A program made the translations under genes and the position numbers. This document shows, one piece after another, positions 1 through 4,762 of a stretch of 6,896 nt of DNA. How positions within the stretch are numbered: the stretch's first letter is position 1; each line of letters begins with the position of its first letter. Below the pieces are notes generated by a model. It saw only the letters and a list, made by a program, of their open reading frames with translations. It did not search any database and was not told where the DNA came from. Source of the DNA: Acidobacteriota bacterium (lineage in GTDB: Bacteria > Acidobacteriota > Thermoanaerobaculia > Multivoradales > SZUA-115); the NCBI GenBank assembly GCA_003231035.1, contig QIHU01000612.1, positions 1-6,896 on the forward strand. The letters run 5' to 3'.

Positions 1-305
1 TTCGAACCCAGCTGGCGGAAGTTCTTCAGCTCATCGAGCGGTAGGTCGTATCCCGAAAGATGGAGCAACGAATAGAGCAGCGCCGAAGCATGGCCGCAGG
101 AGAGCACGAAACGGTCCCGGTTGGGCCACTCGGGCCGCGAAGGTGCTACCCGCAAGTACTTTGACCACAACAGATAGGCCAAGGGAGCTTGCCCCATGGG
201 CGCGCCGGGATGGCCGGAATTCGCCGCTTCGACCATGTCGACGGCGAGAAAACGGATGGTGTTGATGGCGAGTTGGTCAGGACTTGAAGCCGCGGCCGAA
301 TTCAT
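1..305 (-). CDS. tkt: Transketolase, N-terminal part (cut by window edge)
   Basis: Transketolase is a cytosolic, thiamine-diphosphate-dependent enzyme that moves two-carbon ketol units between sugar phosphates in the pentose phosphate pathway or Calvin cycle. Translation of the complement from ATG at 305 gives 101 residues that run off the left edge. They contain the family signature SGHPGAPMGQAPLAYLLW (about residues 30-47), then NRDRFVLSCGHASALLYSLLHLSGYDL, which are the N-terminal pyrophosphate-binding-domain motifs with the conserved His32 and His72. The full family length is about 650-670 residues, so about 85% lies outside the window. The start is supported by the typical N-terminal distance to SGHPG and by GGAG about 10 bases upstream. 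A promoter-like pair lies upstream on the same strand. The family call is firm; the enzyme's pathway role in this organism cannot be told from here. Confidence 0.96.
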   Translation of the reverse strand, partial: MNSAAASSPDQLAINTIRFLAVDMVEAANSGHPGAPMGQAPLAYLLWSKYLRVAPSRPEWPNRDRFVLSCGHASALLYSLLHLSGYDLPLDELKNFRQLGS

Positions 306-369
306 CTTCAAAACTCTCCAGAGTTGGGACTTGATGGCTGGAACGAATAGGAAAGAAAAGATCGCGGCG

Positions 370-398
370 AGCATAGCCGGCTTCCGTCATCGTGCCAA
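370..398 (-). promoter_or_regulatory. Predicted sigma70-type promoter of tkt
   Basis: On the minus strand TTGGCA (393-398, 5/6 to consensus) is followed after exactly 17 bases by TATGCT (370-375, 4/6). The predicted start of transcription is near 363, giving a leader of about 58 bases before the transketolase ATG. This is a pattern match only. Confidence 0.5.
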
Positions 399-411
399 CT
401 CCCTTCAACCT

Positions 412-440
412 TTGACTCCGCCCTCGCCGGCCACTACAAT
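412..440 (+). promoter_or_regulatory. Predicted strong promoter of tRNA-Ser
   Basis: TTGACT (412-417, 5/6) and TACAAT (435-440, 5/6) are separated by exactly 17 bases. The transcript would begin near 447, about 41 bases before the mature tRNA 5' end. The -35 box lies 13 bases from the tkt -35 box on the other strand, so the two promoters stand back to back. Confidence 0.65.
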
Positions 441-487
441 CCAGAGTCCCGCCGCGACTCCCCCTGGGGAGCCGCACGGCCACACGC

Positions 488-582
<95 letters not shown>

Positions 583-653
583 GAATTCAAAGAGCTTGTG
601 CTCTTCCCGGTGGAATAGGGGCGTTTGCGACTCGACCGAGGAGGAACTACCCC

Positions 654-893
654 ATGCACGGCTTCCAGCGCATCACCTTTGATCCACAAATCATGGGGGG
701 GCGTGCCTGTATACGGGGCATGCGCGTGACAGCCTCGTTGGTGCTCAACTTGGTTGCGAATGGGATGACGAGTGCGGAGATCGTCGATGAGTATCCCTAC
801 CTCGAGGCTGAGGACATTCAGCAGACTTTGAGATATGCCGCGTGGCTGGCGGAGGAGAACGTTCTTCCTCTCGAGCCGATTCCGGCAGCGTGA
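654..893 (+). CDS. DUF433 family antitoxin
   Basis: This 79-residue protein matches the DUF433 pattern (small helix-turn-helix proteins, usually antitoxins paired with DUF5615 toxins). It has ITFDPQIMGGRACIRGMRVT (about 7-26), corresponding to the P-x-(I/V)-x-G-G-x-x-x-I-x-G-x-R core, then VLNLVANGMTSAEIVDEYPYL and EDIQQTLRYAAW, the usual L-x-x-G-x-x-x-x-E-I-x-x-x-Y-P-x-L and terminal helix. Length is typical. The start is supported by GAGGAG about 10 bases upstream. Its stop (TGA 891-893) overlaps the GTG start of the following toxin remnant by 3 bases, implying co-translation. The antitoxin looks intact while its partner is truncated, so the module probably has no working toxin. It could also act as a DNA-binding autoregulator, as many antitoxins do. 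Confidence 0.85.
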   Translation: MHGFQRITFDPQIMGGRACIRGMRVTASLVLNLVANGMTSAEIVDEYPYLEAEDIQQTLRYAAWLAEENVLPLEPIPAA

Positions 894-1072
894 AGTTCCT
901 CCTCGACATGGGGATCTCCCCGCGGGCAGCGGCGACTCTTCGCGAATGGGGGCACGAGGCCGTCCACCTTCACGAAGAGGGTCTTGAAACGCTCGCCGAC
1001 TCTGAGATCCTAGCTGACCTGATTAGGTGCCGGTCATTGTGCACCGAGATTCAAGCAGAGTGGCCAGTTTGA
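890..1072 (+). pseudogene. DUF5615 (PIN-like) toxin, truncated
   Basis: Read from GTG at 890, the frame begins KFLLDMGISPRAAATLREWG then HEAVHLHEEGLETLADSEILA, which is the N-terminal half of DUF5615 proteins: PIN-like putative ribonuclease toxins with the early acidic residue in LLD. At about residue 43 the family similarity stops, exactly where a direct repeat begins (1019), and the frame ends after 60 residues. Family members are usually about 110-120 residues, with a second acidic motif (of the LTFDLDF type) that is absent here, so nuclease activity is not expected. The start is chosen because KFLLD is the normal N-terminus and GTG overlaps the DUF433 stop. A start at 842 would add 16 unrelated residues. 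The tail after residue 43 is probably a fortuitous reading of repeat and foreign DNA. Confidence 0.75.
1019..1042 (+). repeat. 24-bp module-border direct repeat, copy 1
   Basis: The 24 bases read CTGATTAGGTGCC followed by GGTCATTGTGC. They match 1611-1634 at 23 of 24 positions in the same orientation. This copy sits exactly where the DUF5615 toxin loses family similarity. Confidence 0.8.
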
Positions 1073-1074
1073 GC

Positions 1075-1326
1075 CTAGGCCGGTCGGATACCAGCTAGTA
1101 AACCGCTGACGCTGAGATCCTCGTCAGCATCGGGCCAGTGAATACCTTCTCCATTTCCAAGTAGCTCCCACTTTGCGCGGGCCTTGGCCGAAGCAGCGAG
1201 GAGACGAGGAAACCAGGCCAGGGGCACGGCAAGTCTCCTCCCATCATCGAGATCGATCCGTAGTTCGTCATCGGTGATCTCGACCTGGCGCGCTAGTGCG
1301 AGTTTCTCAGCTACTGAAGGAGTCAT
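1075..1326 (-). CDS. DUF2442 domain protein, probable antitoxin
   Basis: From ATG at 1326 this 83-residue protein has VEITDDELRIDLDDGRRLAVPLAWFPRLLAA (about 15-45) and then WELLGNGEGIHWPDADEDLSVSGLLAG near the C-terminus. These are the hallmarks of DUF2442: a short beta sheet with the DGR...VPL.WFPRL segment and the G.GI.WP..DEDLS.. ending. DUF2442 genes are very often next to DUF4160 genes and the pair is regarded as a predicted TA system, DUF2442 being the likely antitoxin. The gene overlaps the 3' end of the DUF4160 gene by 20 bp and is the second cistron. A longer reading in the same frame reaching 1557 would only extend it through the DUF4160 gene, and the added sequence is not family-like. 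The family call is firm; the role is inferred. Confidence 0.85.
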   Translation of the reverse strand: MTPSVAEKLALARQVEITDDELRIDLDDGRRLAVPLAWFPRLLAASAKARAKWELLGNGEGIHWPDADEDLSVSGLLAGIRPA

Positions 1327-1546
1327 TCCACGCCTCCAAAAGTAAGGGTTCGTTCTCTTCGACAACTCGGCGTAGTCGATTGAGTTCGTGGGCCCCGAAG
1401 TCGGTCGAAGCAGCCAGTCGAACGGGGTCGAGCCAGAACTTGGCCAGCTTTCGGTCGTGCTGTGCGTGGATATGGGGCGGTTCGTGGCCTTCGTTGCTGA
1501 AGAAGAACAGTCGGTAAGGTCCACTGCGTAACACGGTTGGCGACAC
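1307..1546 (-). CDS. DUF4160 domain protein, probable toxin
   Basis: This 79-residue protein starts SPTVLRSGPYRLFFFSNEG followed by HEPPHIHAQHDRKLAKFWLDPVRLA and ends ELNRLRRVVEENEPLLLEAWND. This is the complete DUF4160 pattern (PTVLR.GPYR.FF.S.E....PHIHV..), and length is normal. Start GTG at 1546 is chosen because the family begins with P-T-V-L-R right at its N-terminus, and no in-frame ATG fits. There is no Shine-Dalgarno sequence in front of it; a TATGCT box preceded by TGG lies 6 bases upstream, so the message might be leaderless. It is the first gene of a two-gene operon with DUF2442. A toxin role is inferred from the known pairing; the biochemical activity of the family is not established to my knowledge. 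Confidence 0.88.
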   Translation of the reverse strand: MSPTVLRSGPYRLFFFSNEGHEPPHIHAQHDRKLAKFWLDPVRLAASTDFGAHELNRLRRVVEENEPLLLEAWNDSFSS

Positions 1547-1552
1547 GAGATG

Positions 1553-1561
1553 AGCATACCA
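1553..1561 (-). promoter_or_regulatory. Possible extended -10 element for the DUF4160/DUF2442 operon
   Basis: On the minus strand TGGTATGCT reads as an extended -10 (TGn followed by TATGCT, 4/6). No good -35 box is seen 17 bases further up. It would start transcription at or within a base or two of the GTG codon at 1546. Confidence 0.3.
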
Positions 1562-1590
1562 GTCTCATTTATCTCTTGGGTCGCAAGGCG

Positions 1591-1602
1591 CTGACTAGGT
1601 GC
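1591..1602 (+). repeat. 12-bp partial copy of the module-border repeat
   Basis: CTGACTAGGTGC is identical to the first 12 bases of the copy at 1611-1634 and stands 20 bases before it in tandem, with AGACTGTT between. Confidence 0.7.
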
Positions 1603-1610
1603 AGACTGTT

Positions 1611-1634
1611 CTGACTAGGTGCCGGTCATTGTGC
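1611..1634 (+). repeat. 24-bp module-border direct repeat, copy 2
   Basis: It matches copy 1 (1019-1042) at 23 of 24 bases. The two copies enclose the DUF2442/DUF4160 operon. CATTGT at its right end (1627-1632) pairs with ACAATG at 1646-1651, forming a small imperfect hairpin that reaches the edge of the tRNA-end copy. Confidence 0.8.
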
Positions 1635-1653
1635 GGCTGGTGCGGACAATGAA

Positions 1654-1671
1654 CCTCCCTCTCCGCCAGTT
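1654..1671 (+). repeat. Putative attachment site copy 2 (tRNA-Ser 3'-end duplicate)
   Basis: This is an exact 18-base copy of 565-582, the 3' end of the tRNA-Ser gene with its CCA and the GTT beyond. Nothing further upstream resembles the rest of a tRNA, so it is a short duplicate and not a degraded second tRNA gene. Confidence 0.65.
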
Positions 1672-1718
1672 CTAACGTCCTACAGGTTGCAATCCCCTGA
1701 AGCTGGTCTGCACTTGGG

Positions 1719-1955
1719 ATGATGACCAAGGCTGAACTGACCCAGCAAGCACTGGAATTGCCCGTGGCGGAGCAGTTGGAGCTGGCGCCGGCCCTCTGGG
1801 ACAATGCATCACCTCCAGACGACTTTACGGTGACATCCGAGATCCGCGCATGGCTCGACGAGCGACTTGAAGACGCACGCCGCAATCCAGGCGACCATTA
1901 CTCTGTCGAAGAAACCGACGAGGCTATGAAGCGCACCATCGCCACAGCACGATGA
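1719..1955 (+). CDS. Addiction-module antitoxin (TIGR02574-like)
   Basis: This 78-residue protein matches the 'putative addiction module component' family (antitoxins of ParE/RelE toxins). It has LTQQALELPVAEQLELAPALWDN (about 6-28), equivalent to the family's E-A-L-x-L-P-x-x-E-R-x-E-L-x-x-x-L-W-D-S. Then come ILAWL-like EIRAWLDERLEDARRNPGDHYSVEE, equivalent to L-x-x-R-L-x-x-x-x-x-N-P...W-E-E. Length is typical. The ATG at 1719 or the next one at 1722 could start; the family usually begins M-T-K/M-A-E, which favours 1722. No strong ribosome binding site is visible (only TTGGG just in front). Its TGA overlaps the ATG of the ParE frame by 4 bp. It begins about 50 bp after the tRNA-end copy. The antitoxin is intact; the toxin is broken. 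Confidence 0.82.
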   Translation: MMTKAELTQQALELPVAEQLELAPALWDNASPPDDFTVTSEIRAWLDERLEDARRNPGDHYSVEETDEAMKRTIATAR

Positions 1956-2246
1956 CGCTACAGATTCGCGGTAAAGCCCGTGCGGAAGCGATTCGGGCAG
2001 CGGGTTGGTACGAGCGGCAAGCTCGCTTGGGGGCTGCGTTTCGGGTTGGTCTTAAGGCAACTCTGCGTCGTGGTCGAGGAGCATCCTCTCCTGTACGCCG
2101 TGGTACACCGTGACCTCAGAAGAGCGCCGATCCACCGTTTTCCGTATGGCGTGTACTACACGTACGATCAACGGTTGGACGCGCTCACCGTTCTCGCAGT
2201 GGTTCATGATGCCCGGCAAACGGATGTTTGGAAGCGTCGTCGCTGA
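1952..2246 (+). pseudogene. ParE/RelE-type toxin, frameshifted
   Basis: The frame from ATG 1952 gives GKARAEAIRAAGWYERQARL then GAAFRVGLKATLRR, the N-terminal helical hairpin of ParE-type toxins with the A...WYE..A.LG..F motif, and stops at 2111-2113 after 53 residues. The next frame carries the rest of the family: VEEHPLLYAVVHRDLRRAPI then HRFPYGVYYTYDQ, VLAVVHDARQTDVWKRRR and a stop at 2244-2246. One extra base near 2066-2073 (in CGTCGTGG) joins the two. Removing it gives 97 codons, the normal size for the family. ParE toxins inhibit gyrase and RelE relatives cleave mRNA; which this was cannot be told. As written the toxin is inactive, unless the base is a sequencing error or the frame is recoded. 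The start overlaps the antitoxin stop (ATGA). Confidence 0.85.
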
Positions 2247-2269
2247 ACCTGGTCGAAGAGGTGGCGCTG

Positions 2270-2285
2270 CTAATTAGGTACCGGT
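2270..2285 (+). repeat. Degenerate third copy of the module-border repeat
   Basis: CTAATTAGGTACCGGT matches the first 16 bases of copy 1 at 14 positions, in the same orientation, 24 bp after the ParE stop codon. Similarity ends after CCGGT. It would mark the right border of the third TA module. Confidence 0.45.
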
Positions 2286-2326
2286 TTGCGGTTCGGGTGG
2301 CACTTCTCGAGAAGCAGTGACCACAA

Positions 2327-2363
2327 GGGCGCGCTCCCGTCGCGGCGCCGCGGGAGGGCGCGC
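2327..2363 (-). terminator. GC-rich hairpin after the carbonic anhydrase gene
   Basis: GCGCGC-TCCCG (2329-2339) pairs with CGGGA-GGGCGCGC (2351-2363) with a 2-base bulge, and the loop contains the perfect palindrome CGCGGCGCCGCG (2341-2352). It begins 5 bases after the carbonic anhydrase stop codon (TAG at 2368-2370). No U-rich tail follows on the minus strand, so it may be a 3'-end stabiliser or a weak terminator. Confidence 0.5.
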
Positions 2364-2367
2364 ATTC

Positions 2368-3153
2368 CTATTTGATCTCGGACAACAGTTCCAGATCTTC
2401 CACCAGCGGGCGCACGCCGTGGGCTCCGTGCTCGTCGAAGAGGTTGTCGGCGCACCAGTCGCTTAAGCTCTCGACGTCAAGCTCGATGCACTGAGGCCGG
2501 ACACTCCACGAAACCTGGAAGGGTGAGCAGGTCTCGGCGGAGAAGTCCGGTCCCGTGGTCGATCCTAGGAATTGGACTGGCTTGCCGGTGCCGGAGGGAA
2601 GCGCTTTGGCTTGGTGGTAGCCGTTAACTTCTCCCTCGTAGTCAAAGTCGGCGAAGTCCGCGGCCGCCCCATCGTTGACTAGAAGGAAGACTTGCGCTTC
2701 CACCCGGAGATTCGGGTTGGGGCAGGCTTTGGAGAAGCAGGAGTTCAGCGTCGGGCCGGGATCAACATCGCAGGAGGTATAGACCCAGTGCACCTCGGCG
2801 GTATCTCCGGCGGCAACGTTCGAGCACTGGTTCTCCAGCAAGGGCTTTAGCTCCTGCTGGGTCAGGCCAGCCGTGGCGTTGCAACGGAACCCGCCGTAGC
2901 GGCTGTTGCCTCCAGATAGAGAGAAGTCCTCGGCCTTGTGCTCGGCCTGCTTGTGAAAGTGGATATCGCAGAGGTTCATCATCCGATAGTCGGGCGCCAT
3001 TGAGAAAACCACGGTATTCTCTCCAGCCTTGCGGTCAATATCCCGCGGCGTCTGCGGGCCAAAGCGTTGGCAGATCTCGGCCGAAGCGGGGCCTGCGAAG
3101 ATGACGAGAATCGCGGCGAGCAGGATGAGCTGAGATCGTTTCGAGTACACCAT
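2368..3153 (-). CDS. Secreted delta-class carbonic anhydrase
   Basis: This 261-residue protein is predicted to interconvert CO2 and bicarbonate outside the cytoplasm. Residues 1-25 form a classic Sec signal peptide (KRSQ, then LILLAAILVIFA, cleavage after GPASA). The mature part carries the delta-class core known from diatom TWCA1-type enzymes: GPQTPRDID (32-40), MNLCDIHFHKQAEHK (59-73), AEVHWVYT (119-126), NLRVEAQVFLLVN (148-160), PVQFLGSTTGP (192-202), FQVSWSVRP (212-220) and a C-terminal NLFDEHGAHGVRPLV (237-251). His65, His67 and His122 are the likely three zinc ligands. Ten cysteines in an exported protein suggest disulfides. Start ATG 3153 has AGGAGG 5-6 bases upstream; an in-frame TTG at 3192 has no such support and would put 13 residues before the signal peptide. 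It lies 133 bp after arsM, so it could be read through from the ars operon or have its own promoter, but none is clear. Confidence 0.9.
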   Translation of the reverse strand: MVYSKRSQLILLAAILVIFAGPASAEICQRFGPQTPRDIDRKAGENTVVFSMAPDYRMMNLCDIHFHKQAEHKAEDFSLSGGNSRYGGFRCNATAGLTQQELKPLLENQCSNVAAGDTAEVHWVYTSCDVDPGPTLNSCFSKACPNPNLRVEAQVFLLVNDGAAADFADFDYEGEVNGYHQAKALPSGTGKPVQFLGSTTGPDFSAETCSPFQVSWSVRPQCIELDVESLSDWCADNLFDEHGAHGVRPLVEDLELLSEIK

Positions 3154-3286
3154 GGGACCTCCTGAGTTGAGCAAGGAACGGGCGGGATTCAAACCACTTT
3201 TCTTTCGCTGGAGAATACCGCTAGAGTTGTCCGAGGGGTAAGTGTTTTTTTGCTCTGCCGGTAACTAGTGCTCCTGTCCCAGCGGC

Positions 3287-4165
3287 TCAGGCCGGCTTGT
3301 GGGCCACCACCCGAGCGCTCCAGACTTTGCCTTGAAGCTCGGTGCCGGCGCGTGCGATCAGCCCTTTGAGGTCGGAGCCGCAGCATCCGCCTGAGGCGGT
3401 GGCCGCCGAAGCCGCGCCCTCGACCTCCGAGCGCACCAGGTCGGTGACCTGGTTGGCGTCGTAGATCAAGCGGTCGGTGACCTTGACGTCGACCAGGCCG
3501 GCGGCTTTGAGGCCGGCGAGGTAGTCGCTCTCCGGGATTGCCCCGGAGACGCAGGAGCAGTAGAGTTCGGCGCTCTCTTTGGCCCAGGCCGGTAGCTCCT
3601 CGACCACGATGTCGGAGACCACCATCCGGCCACCGGGCTTCAGAACCCGTGCGATTTCGGCGAAGACGCGCTCCTTTTCGGGCGAGAGATTGATCACGCA
3701 GTTCGAGATCACCCAGTCCACGGAGCCGTCCTCGACCGGGAGGTCCTCGATGAGCCCTTTCTTGACCACGACATTGTCGAGCCCAGCCTCGGCGACGTTC
3801 TTGCGAGCGTGCTCGACCATGGCGTCGGTCATATCGACGCCGATCACCCGGCCGGTGGGGCCAACCTTGCGCGCCGCGAGCAGCAGGTCGATGCCCGCGC
3901 CGGAGCCAAGGTCGAGGACCACGTCACCCTTTTTCACGTTGGAAAAGGCCACGGGGTTGCCACAGCCGAATGAGTTGACGCGGGCGTCCTGGGGGAGGTC
4001 GGTGAGTTCGGTTTCGGAGTAGCCTGCCATCTGGACGGCGATTCCCTTGGTGTTCTCGAGGATCCCGACAGCCGGCGTAGCGCCGCGGCAACCGCCGCCG
4101 GATTGCTGGACGGCCTGGGAGTAGGAAGAGGAAACGGTTTCTCTGATCGTGTCATGGGTGTTCAT
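3287..4165 (-). CDS. arsM: Arsenite S-adenosylmethionine methyltransferase
   Basis: ArsM methylates trivalent arsenic with S-adenosylmethionine and glutathione or thiols, yielding mono-, di- and volatile trimethylated arsenicals; it acts in the cytosol. The 292-residue protein has the Rossmann SAM site VVLDLGSGAGIDLLLAAR (82-99) and GVDMT (109-113), then VISNCVINLSPEK (152-164) and VLKPGGRMVVSDI (174-186). The three cysteines that bind As(III) in this family have clear counterparts: Cys68 in NSFGCGNP, Cys156 in SNCVINL and Cys203/Cys205 in ELYCSCVSGAIP. Cys26 (SGGGC) and a Cys-Cys pair (261-262) near the C-terminus are extra. Length is normal. The ATG overlaps the arsR stop by 4 bp (ATGA), with GGAG about 11 bases upstream inside arsR, so translation is probably coupled and arsenic-induced through ArsR. 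Confidence 0.95.
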   Translation of the reverse strand: MNTHDTIRETVSSSYSQAVQQSGGGCRGATPAVGILENTKGIAVQMAGYSETELTDLPQDARVNSFGCGNPVAFSNVKKGDVVLDLGSGAGIDLLLAARKVGPTGRVIGVDMTDAMVEHARKNVAEAGLDNVVVKKGLIEDLPVEDGSVDWVISNCVINLSPEKERVFAEIARVLKPGGRMVVSDIVVEELPAWAKESAELYCSCVSGAIPESDYLAGLKAAGLVDVKVTDRLIYDANQVTDLVRSEVEGAASAATASGGCCGSDLKGLIARAGTELQGKVWSARVVAHKPA

Positions 4166-4548
4166 GGTTTTGAAGTCTCCGTATTGAGTGAATCCGGGCA
4201 ACAACCCGGAGGGCAGCAGCCATCGATAGCGTCCGCCATTTCGCGAAGGGCGCAGGAGAGCGCCGCATACAGCACTTGATAGCGCTTCTCTTTGCCGTGT
4301 CGCTCGGCCGTGACCACGCCGGCACCGGCGAGGTGCTTCAGGTGGCGAGACACGACCGAGAGGTCCACCGGGCAGCAGCGCGCCACCTCGGTGACCGTTG
4401 CCGGTCGTCCAATCTCGGCCAGGCGCATCAAAACGCAGATGCGGGTCGAGTCGCAGAGGGCGCGGAACAGTCCGCTGTCTAGGGTCGCTTCCGCCACGGC
4501 GCAGCAGCGAGCACGGGATGGCTGGTTTGATTTGCACGTTTGCGTCAT
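4162..4548 (-). CDS. arsR: ArsR-family arsenic-responsive repressor
   Basis: This 128-residue winged-helix repressor is expected to bind its own promoter and release it when As(III) or Sb(III) binds. It shows FRALCDSTRICVLMRLAEIG (about 28-47), the recognition region VTEVARCCPVDLSVVSRHLKHL (52-73) and the wing AGVVTAERHGKEKRYQVLY (76-94). Cysteine pairs lie at 15-16, 58-59, 111-112 and 116-117. It lacks the classical ELCVCDL-type metal site of E. coli ArsR in the recognition helix. Cys15-Cys16 with Cys58/59 resembles the arrangement described for Corynebacterium glutamicum ArsR (Cys15, Cys16, Cys55), where the site is shared across the dimer. ATG 4548 has no Shine-Dalgarno sequence, and the promoter -10 box lies only 6 bases upstream. 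It is the first gene of arsR-arsM. No arsenic efflux pump or reductase gene is in the window. Confidence 0.93.
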   Translation of the reverse strand: MTQTCKSNQPSRARCCAVAEATLDSGLFRALCDSTRICVLMRLAEIGRPATVTEVARCCPVDLSVVSRHLKHLAGAGVVTAERHGKEKRYQVLYAALSCALREMADAIDGCCPPGCCPDSLNTETSKP

Positions 4549-4554
4549 GGTGCA

Positions 4555-4583
4555 ATCGTAAGTGAGAGATGTCCCGCTGTCAA
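4555..4583 (-). promoter_or_regulatory. Promoter of the arsR-arsM operon (likely leaderless)
   Basis: On the minus strand a perfect -35 TTGACA (4578-4583) is followed after exactly 17 bases by TACGAT (4555-4560, 4/6). Only TGCACC separates the -10 box from the arsR ATG, so transcription should start at or within a base or two of the start codon. No clear ArsR palindrome is visible, though the operator is expected to overlap this region. Confidence 0.7.
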
Positions 4584-4620
4584 CCCCTCCTCGACATGGA
4601 GATCTCTCCTCGGGCTGTGG
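4579..4620 (+). pseudogene. Relic of a second DUF5615 toxin gene, 5' end only
   Basis: CCTCCTCGACATGG and the following bases (4586-4615) match 898-927, the start of the truncated DUF5615 gene, at 27 of 30 positions and in the same codon phase. The relic reads PLLDMEISPRAV against FLLDMGISPRAA. The toxin's start region GTGAAG corresponds to GTCAAC here (4579-4584), so the start codon is lost and similarity ends after about 40 bases. No DUF433 partner lies upstream; arsR does instead. The rest of 4621-4762 shows no gene I can support. It is too short to be a working gene. Confidence 0.6.
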
Positions 4621-4762
4621 GCAGCGCGCAGCCCGCTCAGATCGCCGCCGACATTGTCCGAGGGCATCGGCCGGTTAGACGGTCATCCAGAGGTCGAGTT
4701 CACCCAAGAAATACTCTGCCACTGCTTCCTCGCTTGTGCGTTTGTGTTTCGGCGGATCGCAG

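Noticed and set aside
1019..1634. Integron cassette flanked by attC sites
   Set aside because: The repeats lack a clear pair of attC core boxes with the expected inverted arms, one lies inside a gene, and no integrase is present; kept only as an analogy.
3258..3272. CCGGTAACTAG as an inverted copy of the module-border repeat
   Set aside because: Only a few bases agree with the reverse complement, no more than expected by chance.
3287..4555. A 422-residue minus-strand reading in which arsM appears extended N-terminally
   Set aside because: The extra 130 residues are an out-of-frame reading of arsR; arsM has its own ATG overlapping the arsR stop and the family's normal length.
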